Origin: Agrostemma githago | Taxonomy: Eukaryota > Streptophyta > Magnoliopsida > Caryophyllales > Caryophyllaceae | DNA length: 64,000 nt | Assembly (NCBI GenBank): GCA_958450325.1 | Contig: OY288257.1 | Location: 4,979,873-5,043,872, forward strand | Reading direction: 5' to 3' | Part shown: piece after piece, positions 58,409 through 64,000 of the stretch | Layout: each line of letters opens with the position of its first letter | How positions within the stretch are numbered: the first letter of the stretch is position 1 | The notes under the pieces: generated by a model | What the model saw: only the letters and a program-made list of their open reading frames with translations | Told to the model about the DNA's origin: nothing | Database searches by the model: none | Position numbers and translations under genes: made by a program

Positions 58409-60763
58409 ATGTCCACCCGTTCCCAGCACGTTCGCTTTGAGGTAGAGGATGAGTCGGGGATGTCGGAGCGTGACGGGACCCAGGGTAGTGGGTCCGTCGG
58501 AGGGGCCGACGATTCCTCGTCGGGGGAGTCTGTGGAGGAGGTGGAGCCTGTTTATGCGGAGCCCATCCGGGCTTTGCGCATTTCTGCCGGGGGGTCTTCC
58601 ACTTTTGCGAAGGAGGGTGGCGAAGGGTTGCCGCCATCCGGCGTTTCTGGGGGGAATGTTGTCGTCGGCAGTTCCATGGTTTTGCGCCGCCGTTTTCAGA
58701 AAGGGGATTCTTGTTTGGGGGACCCTTTTGGGGCGGGGGCGTCTTCTCCCCGTCCTTCGGCCTCTGTTTTCGGGCCGATGGAGCCGGAGACGGAGGGTGT
58801 CGAGAGCAACCGTCGCCCTCTCCTTCACGCCAGTACCTTGATCGATAAGGGTTGGCGTCAGAAGGTCCTTGATGTCGGGGGTCTTGATGCTGCTAAAGAA
58901 CTTTACCCTCTCGGGGAGGGTTATGAATACTTGTTGCCGGACCCGGGCCAGTCCATTTGCTCTCCTCCGGAGGGATGTGTCGGAGTATCCGTGGAATCTC
59001 TGAAGTTCGGCCTCCGTTTTCCCCTCGACCCTTTTGTGGAGGCGGTATTCCGTCGTATGAGGTTGGCGCTGGGTCAGCTGACTCCTCAATCCTTTCGTGC
59101 CATCATCTCATTTTGCTGGGTGTGCCGGTTTAGGAAGTGGAGGCCTTCGGTGGAGGCGTTTAGGTTCATGGTGCGTCTTAAGGCGTCGTCGTCCTCTTAC
59201 TGGGCCCTTGGCCGGCGAGGCAAGTATGTCACTTCTTATCCCATCCTATCGAACTGTCACAAGTGGAAAGGTGCTTTCTTGTATGTGCGTTCGGATAAGC
59301 CCTGGGCCGTCCCCCGGTTTTTCCAGTCGGATGTGCGCGTCAATCTGGAGAGTGATAAGGAGATGGGGAGTTGTTTGGATTTGAGGGAGTCCGGCTTGGG
59401 GCAGGCGGATAGGGAAGTTGTCGCCGCCTTTCCTGCCGTTATGAAGTGGTCAGGCAAGGAGAGGGTGGCCGCTCCTTCAATATGGCTTCCTCACTATGAT
59501 CTGATCACGATGAATGATTTTCTGGAACGGGTGGGCATGAGCGTCCCTGTCGCCGGCTCAGGTATCTGGCGACCTACTTATTCACTTGTGTTGTCTACCT
59601 TCCTTGATAGTTCTCAGACCCTCAACCCTCTGCCCATTTTTCTGCCTAACTTTACAGGCAACAGGTCGGCTACTTGGACGCCTGAGGAGATTGACTCACT
59701 AGGGTTGGATCCTTCCCTCCGTCCTCTCATTACTACGCCGCCGGCTCCCCCGTTGGACCGTTTAACCATTATGACCCACCAGAAGTCGAGGCTTTCCAGG
59801 CTGAGGAGGGCGGCGTCGTCGTTCGGTGGGGCTCCTCCTCCGAAGAGGCAGGCCGTGGGTCCCTCCGTTGATCCGGAGGGGGCCATGAGCGTGGCCGGCG
59901 CGCAGGTTGATTTTGGGGCTTCCGAGGTTGTCACCTCCCCAAGGACTACGAGCTCGCCGGTTGTCACTATTGCGGCTCTTCCCGAACAGGGGGTGGTTGC
60001 TGAACCATCCTCCGGATTCCGGGAGGCGGCTGCCTGCCTGGAGGCTTCTCAGGACCGGGAAACTATGCGCGATGTTGCCGCCGCCGTGGATGCGCCTCTC
60101 CCCTCCTTGTCCGACCTTTCTTTTTACAGGATGTTGGAGGGAGACGTTTCGCCTGTTGACCGGATTCAAACTCTTGCCCAACTCGATACCGTCTATCGTG
60201 GCCCGGGGGAGGATTTGTCTAAGGTTGTCCAAGCCAGTATTAAGATCAAGAAGGCGGCGGAGGAGGGCGCGAGGCTGATGTCTCGCTTGCAGGAGGCAGA
60301 GTCGAAGCTGGAGTTGGAGAAGCAATTAAGGTCGGCGGCTGAGGCGAAGCTGGAGTCGGAGAAGGAGCTAAGGTTGGAGGCTGAGGAGAAGGAGGTGACC
60401 GGTCGCAAGGAATTGGAGACTCTCCGGGGGGTCCATTCCTCCTGTGAGTCGCTCAAGAGGGATCTGGAGGGGCAATTGCAGGCGGCTCGTGCTAATATGG
60501 GGTCCCTTCAGTCGAAGTTGGCAGCCGCTGAACAGGAATTGGAGAAGAAGTCTGGGGAGATTGCCAACTTGACGAAGGAAGGTGACGCAGCTTTTCTTGA
60601 GGGAATGAATGCCGTTGTTGACTTGACGTCAAAGGCCCTTCTTGAGTACGATCCGAGTTTCGACTTTGGTCGGTATAATCCGATATATCAGCGAATTCAA
60701 GCGGAGGAGGACGAGCGTGAGGGTGGGTCGCCGGCGGCCGAGCCTCCTTCCTCTCCTAAATAG
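58409..60763 (+). CDS. Antisense extra ORF (784 aa) of the Tat-like element, gypsy-type transposon domain plus coiled coil
   Basis: Intact 784-aa frame on the strand opposite to pol. ATG at 58409, TAG at 60761-60763. The first ~190 residues are Gly/Ser/Glu-rich and probably disordered. Residues about 195-305 (SVESLKFGLRFPLDPFVEAV, QLTPQSFRAIISFCWVCRF, YPILSNCHKWKGAFLYV, PRFF) match the pattern of the plant domain called putative gypsy-type transposon (Transposase_28); this rests on motif recall, not a search. A low-complexity middle includes a basic patch (SRLRRAASS, PPKRQA). Residues about 605-725 form a long Glu/Lys/Leu heptad coiled coil (ESKLELEKQLRSAAEAKLES). The end has EYDPSFDFGRYNPIYQRIQA. 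The biochemical role of this family is unknown. It has its own plausible TATA box, so it may be transcribed separately from pol. Confidence 0.8.
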   Translation: MSTRSQHVRFEVEDESGMSERDGTQGSGSVGGADDSSSGESVEEVEPVYAEPIRALRISAGGSSTFAKEGGEGLPPSGVSGGNVVVGSSMVLRRRFQKGDSCLGDPFGAGASSPRPSASVFGPMEPETEGVESNRRPLLHASTLIDKGWRQKVLDVGGLDAAKELYPLGEGYEYLLPDPGQSICSPPEGCVGVSVESLKFGLRFPLDPFVEAVFRRMRLALGQLTPQSFRAIISFCWVCRFRKWRPSVEAFRFMVRLKASSSSYWALGRRGKYVTSYPILSNCHKWKGAFLYVRSDKPWAVPRFFQSDVRVNLESDKEMGSCLDLRESGLGQADREVVAAFPAVMKWSGKERVAAPSIWLPHYDLITMNDFLERVGMSVPVAGSGIWRPTYSLVLSTFLDSSQTLNPLPIFLPNFTGNRSATWTPEEIDSLGLDPSLRPLITTPPAPPLDRLTIMTHQKSRLSRLRRAASSFGGAPPPKRQAVGPSVDPEGAMSVAGAQVDFGASEVVTSPRTTSSPVVTIAALPEQGVVAEPSSGFREAAACLEASQDRETMRDVAAAVDAPLPSLSDLSFYRMLEGDVSPVDRIQTLAQLDTVYRGPGEDLSKVVQASIKIKKAAEEGARLMSRLQEAESKLELEKQLRSAAEAKLESEKELRLEAEEKEVTGRKELETLRGVHSSCESLKRDLEGQLQAARANMGSLQSKLAAAEQELEKKSGEIANLTKEGDAAFLEGMNAVVDLTSKALLEYDPSFDFGRYNPIYQRIQAEEDEREGGSPAAEPPSSPK

Positions 60764-61184
60764 GAACTCGGGCCGTCGTCCTCCTGTGCCTCATGTACCC
60801 TCAGGGAGGGAGAGGAGGGGGTGGCAGATGAGCCGGCAGATACTGCTAACTCCTCTGCCCCCTCTTGAGGCTTTTTGTGGATCTCCTCGCACCTACCCTC
60901 TTGAGGTTTAGGCATAGGCTTTCCCTCCCTGCTATATCCTTTGTATTCCTTTTTGTTCTGTTTGTAGGTGGCGCTTGATCCTTTGGGGACGGCTGCCGGT
61001 CTTTGGATTGTTGTAGCCTTATTTTGACTCCTTGTTGTAACAAACGCCTGGCGCTTCTGACGCTTTTTATTTTCTGTTTTTATCATTGTCTTGCTATATT
61101 ATTTTCTGTTTATTCCATGCTTTACTGCAACACTCCTTTCCTCACACTCTGGGTGGGGGAGATTCAGTTGGTTCCCGGCTTATG
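60764..61184. other. Spacer between antisense ORF 2 and the tandem array
   Basis: No domain recognised. A shortened array unit begins near 61143 (CACACTCTGGGTGGGGGAGA). Minus-strand frames here look like chance open frames. Confidence 0.5.
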
Positions 61185-62234
61185 CCCCCACACCCTGGGT
61201 GGGGGAGATTTGGTCGGTAGGCCGGCTGTGGTCAGGCCACAGTCGGTTCCCGACTTATGCCCCCACACTCTGGGTGGGGGAGATTTGGTCGGTAGGCCGG
61301 CTGTGGTCAGGCCACAGTCGGTTCCCGACTTATGCCCCCACACTCTGGGTGGGGGAGATTTGGTCGGTAGGCCGGCTGTGGTCAGGCCACAGTCGGTTCC
61401 CGACTTATGCCCCCACACTCTGGGTGGGGGAGATTTGGTCGGTAGGCCGGCTGTGGTCAGGCCACAGTCGGTTCCCGACTTATGCCCCCACACTCTGGGT
61501 GGGGGAGATTTGGTCGGTAGGCCGGCTGTGGTCAGGCCACAGTCGGTTCCCGACTTGTGCCCCCACACTCTGGGTGGGGGAGATTTGGTCGGTAGGCCGG
61601 CTGTGGTCAGGCCACAGTCGGTTCCCGACTTGTGCCCCCACACTCTGGGTGGGGGAGATTTGGTCGGTAGGCCGGCTGTGGTCAGGCCACAGTCGTTTCC
61701 CGACTTGTTCCCCCACACTCTGGGTGGGGGAGATTTGGTCGGTAGGCCGGCTGTGGTCAGGCCACAGTCGGTTCCCGACTTATGCCCCCACACTCTGGGT
61801 GGGGGAGATTTGGTCGGTAGGCCGGCTGTGGTCAGGCCACAGTCGGTTCCCGACTTATGCCCCCACACTCTGGGTGGGGGAGATTTGGTCGGTAGGCCGG
61901 CTGTGATCAGGCCACAGTCGGTTCCCGACTTATGCCCCCACACTCTGGGTGGGGGAGATTTGGTCGGTAGGCCGGCTGTGGTCAGGCCACAGTCGGTTCC
62001 CGACTTATGCACCCACACTCTGGGTGGGGGAGATTTGGTCGGTAGGCCGGCTGTGGTCAGGCCACAGTCGGTTCCCGACTTATGCCCCCACACTCTGGGT
62101 GGGGGAGATTTGGTCGGTAGGCCGGCTGTGGTCATGCCACAGTCGGTTCCCGACTTGTGCCCCCACACTCTGGGTGGGGGAGATTTGGTCGGTAGGCCGG
62201 CTGTGGTCAGGCCACAGTTGGTTCCCGATTTTTG
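61185..62234. repeat. 75-bp tandem repeat, 14 units, each with a hairpin
   Basis: The anchor CCCCACACTC recurs every 75 bp (61261, 61336, 61411 ... 62161), with a slightly different first unit at 61186. Units are nearly identical (single-base changes such as TATGC/TGTGC, one GTGATCAGG, one GTCATGCCAC). Each contains CTGTGGTCAGGCCACAG, a 6-bp perfect stem with a 5-base loop. Because 75 is a multiple of three and the unit lacks stops in several frames, very long frames appear on both strands (61003-62259 +, 61164-62168 -); these are probably not genes. It lies between pol and the antisense ORFs. Confidence 0.95.
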
Positions 62235-62441
62235 GTGGGGGGTCCATTCTTGGCGATAGGCGAATAGGAGCTCCCCCCCTTATTGCCCCCTGCTTGCTGG
62301 TCGAGAACATAGTGAACGGGGAGCAAGTAGATAGCAAACAGAGCCTTCCTTATTAAAATTTTTACAAGTTTCTGGTGGCAGGGTCGTCGACAGGCCCGAT
62401 GGTACCCTGCCGAGGTTTAGTACAACATTTCGTCCGCTCGC
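62235..62441. other. Post-pol spacer
   Basis: Region just after the integrase stop in element direction, including the copy of the AATAGG-GCTCCCCCCCTT block (62263-62281). No ORF. Confidence 0.5.
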
Positions 62442-64000
62442 TCATACGTAGTACCTCCTGACGGTGTCGGCGTTCCAGTGTGACGGTAAGTCCCGTCCTT
62501 CTCTGTCTTTTAGCTTGTAAGTACTTGGTCCTAGGACCTTAGTGATCTCGTATGGCCCTTCCCAGTTGGCGCTGAGCTTTCCGTGTTCGTTTGCCTTGCC
62601 GACTGCCGCGGATTTCCTCAGGACTAAGTCACCCATCTGGAACCTTCGGTGGTTTACCCTCTGGTTGTAGGCCTTTCTCATGCGTTGTTGATATGCTACT
62701 AAGTTTACGCGTGCCTCCTCCCTGGTTTCCTCCACCAGGTCCAAGGCTTCTTCCATGGTCGTCTCATTCCTGCTGCCCTCATAGTATTTGCTACGGGCGG
62801 AGGGAAGGCGCGTTTCTATGGGGAGGAGGGCTTCTGCCCCATATACTAGGCCGAACGGCGAGTGTCCTGTTGCCGCCTTCTGCGTCGTTCTTAGGGACCA
62901 CAGGACACTTGGTAACTCATCCGCCCATCTCCCTTTTAGGTCTTCCAGCATCTTTCTTAGTCCGTTGAGGATTTGTTTGTTGGCCGCCTCGGCCTGGCCG
63001 TTGGTTTGCGGGTGGCAGACGGCTGAGTATGCCACCGCAGTCCCAAATCCTCCTAGCCATTCTCTTAATGGAGGGTTGTCGAATTGCCGGCCATGATCGA
63101 AGACCAGTACCTTGGGTATGCCGAATCGGGTTATGACGTTCCGCCATATCATTTTGCGCACGGCCGGTTCCGTGATATTAGGGACGGCTTCCGCTTCTAT
63201 CCATTTTGAGAAATAATCCACTGCCACAATTACGAACTTCCTGTTCCCGGTTGCTGTAGGGAAGGGTCCTAGTATATCCATACCCCATTGGGCGAAGGGG
63301 ATAGGGCTCAGGATGGGCTGTAGGTCCCTTGCCGGCGCGTGGATTACTGGTGAATGGATTTGGCAATTTCTGCACCTTTTGGTTAGTTCTCGAGCGTCGT
63401 GTATGGCGGTTGGCCAGTAGTAGCCTGCTCTGACTGCTTTATGCGCTAGGTTTCTGCCTCCTATATGGTGTCCGCACATCCCCGAGTGGATGTCGTCCAG
63501 TACTTCTGCCGCCTCCTCTGGTTTCAAGCATCTTAGTATTGGAGCAGCTGTTCCTTTCTTGTATAGTTGTTCGTCCAATATCATGTACCTTGCGGCTGTT
63601 GTGGGCATTCGTTTAGCTGTGGCGGGGTCTTTTGGCAGTTGTTTGCTCAGGATATACTCGATGATGGGTGTCCGCCAATCGTTATCGCTTTTGAGCTCCA
63701 TGTTGAGGACGTCGTCATGGCCGTCTTCGGACACTGCGATGCTTTTTTCCTGCCGGACGTCTACCCAGACCGAGCGTCTAATATCCTGTAAGCTCGAGCT
63801 TGCGAGTTTTGACAATGCGTCTGCCCGGTTATTCTGGGACCTAGGCACTTGCTTGATCTCGTATGATTGGAGTTGGGATAACTCCTCTTTCACTTTCTTT
63901 AGGTAGAGTGTCATCGAGGGCTCCCTGGCTTCGTACTCCCCGTTAATTTGGTTCACCACCATTTGTGAGTCAGTTGATAGTACAATTCGTTTGGCTCCGG
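62442..64000 (-). CDS. Tat-like pol polyprotein, C-terminal part (RNase H end, integrase)
   Basis: Open from the window edge to the stop at 62442, with no lesion, so the polyprotein continues beyond 64000. At the start lies the end of an RNase H (VLSTDSQMVVNQINGEY, then NNRADALSKLA), the extra RNase H typical of Tat elements. The integrase has an HHCC finger (HSGMCGHHIGGRNLAHKAVR, CRNCQIHS). Its DDE core shows Asp in QWGMDILGPFP, Asp in LVFDHGRQFDN and Glu in TNGQAEAANKQIL. The C-terminal GPY/F module reads LSANWEGPYEITKVLG. All three catalytic acids are present, though the residues flanking the second Asp (F-D-H rather than the usual S-D-N) are unusual. No chromodomain follows. The apparent ATG at 63962 is internal. 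Confidence 0.92.
   Translation of the reverse strand, partial: GAKRIVLSTDSQMVVNQINGEYEAREPSMTLYLKKVKEELSQLQSYEIKQVPRSQNNRADALSKLASSSLQDIRRSVWVDVRQEKSIAVSEDGHDDVLNMELKSDNDWRTPIIEYILSKQLPKDPATAKRMPTTAARYMILDEQLYKKGTAAPILRCLKPEEAAEVLDDIHSGMCGHHIGGRNLAHKAVRAGYYWPTAIHDARELTKRCRNCQIHSPVIHAPARDLQPILSPIPFAQWGMDILGPFPTATGNRKFVIVAVDYFSKWIEAEAVPNITEPAVRKMIWRNVITRFGIPKVLVFDHGRQFDNPPLREWLGGFGTAVAYSAVCHPQTNGQAEAANKQILNGLRKMLEDLKGRWADELPSVLWSLRTTQKAATGHSPFGLVYGAEALLPIETRLPSARSKYYEGSRNETTMEEALDLVEETREEARVNLVAYQQRMRKAYNQRVNHRRFQMGDLVLRKSAAVGKANEHGKLSANWEGPYEITKVLGPSTYKLKDREGRDLPSHWNADTVRRYYV

Larger units (their letters stand above)
56608..64000 (-). mobile_element. Tat/Retand-like Ty3-gypsy retrotransposon, 3' half
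   Basis: Minus-strand LTR retrotransposon entering from the right edge. In element order: end of an RNase H domain, integrase (to 62442), a spacer, a 75-bp tandem array (62234-61185), a long ORF in antisense (60763-58409), a shorter broken antisense ORF (57854-57334), a purine tract, and the 3' LTR (57295-56608). RNase H directly before integrase together with extra antisense ORFs between pol and 3' LTR is the arrangement described for Tat-lineage elements such as Retand. GC content is clearly higher than in the host. gag, protease, RT, primer site and 5' LTR are outside the window. Confidence 0.85.

Noticed and set aside
58388..60325. Minus-strand frames of 233, 117 and 187 codons
   Set aside because: Shadows of the GC-rich 784-aa plus-strand ORF; no family resemblance.
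61185..62234. CRISPR-like regular array
   Set aside because: Units are contiguous with no unique spacers, and the genome is a plant's; it is a tandem repeat.
61003..62259. 418-codon plus frame and 334-codon minus frame
   Set aside because: Both are products of the 75-bp repeat, which is a multiple of three and lacks stops; the translated repeat has no known fold and no separate promoter.

Overview
This is a plant nuclear window, almost certainly a eudicot. Genes are intron-rich with GT-AG junctions, proteins are plant-specific (plant sulfite oxidase, VIP2/NOT2, a LAZ1-type DUF300 protein, a DG1-type PPR protein, a RUG3-type RCC1 protein, a hybrid proline-rich protein), and the space between them holds plant LINEs, Stowaway and Harbinger-like MITEs, a satellite block and a Tat-lineage Ty3/gypsy element. 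The Retand-like organisation of that element suggests Caryophyllales, but this is an inference and not proven by the sequence.

Layout. 50-4727 (-): sulfite oxidase, 11 exons, last exon outside the window. 5090-5560 (-): relic of an RNase H domain. 7444-14930 (+): VIP2/NOT2, 13 coding exons, with a Stowaway MITE in intron 8. 15154-16969: tandem array of an approximately 325-bp satellite. 16970-21877 (+): LINE inserted into that satellite, with target-site duplication and damaged ORFs. 22422-28047 (+): a second, different LINE with a 16-bp duplication and a C-terminal RNase H, also damaged. 28728-33766 (-): LAZ1-like membrane protein with a probable GC-AG intron. 35230-35979: Harbinger/Tourist-like element. 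37077-39745 (+): 2-oxoglutarate/Fe(II) dioxygenase. 40103-45881 (-): DG1-like PPR protein. 47179-47394: Stowaway MITE in the promoter of 47567-50674 (+), a RUG3-like RCC1 protein. 53917-55026 (-): secreted hybrid proline-rich protein. 56608-64000 (-): 3' part of a Tat/Retand-like LTR retrotransposon (RNase H end, integrase, 3' LTR) carrying 75-bp hairpin repeats and two ORFs in antisense orientation.

The seven host genes do not form one pathway. They are ordinary single genes in a gene-rich segment that has accumulated transposons: sulfite detoxification in peroxisomes, CCR4-NOT mRNA control, membrane/vacuole function, specialised metabolism, plastid development, mitochondrial RNA processing and cell-wall structure. 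Exon phases were checked arithmetically: every coding-exon set listed sums to a whole number of codons.

The two observations most worth following are (1) a 9-bp word, TACTCCGTA, found 14 times outside coding exons; in one satellite monomer it appears as a clean 7-bp insertion with a TA duplication relative to the sister monomers; and (2) the antisense gene region and hairpin array of the Tat-type element.
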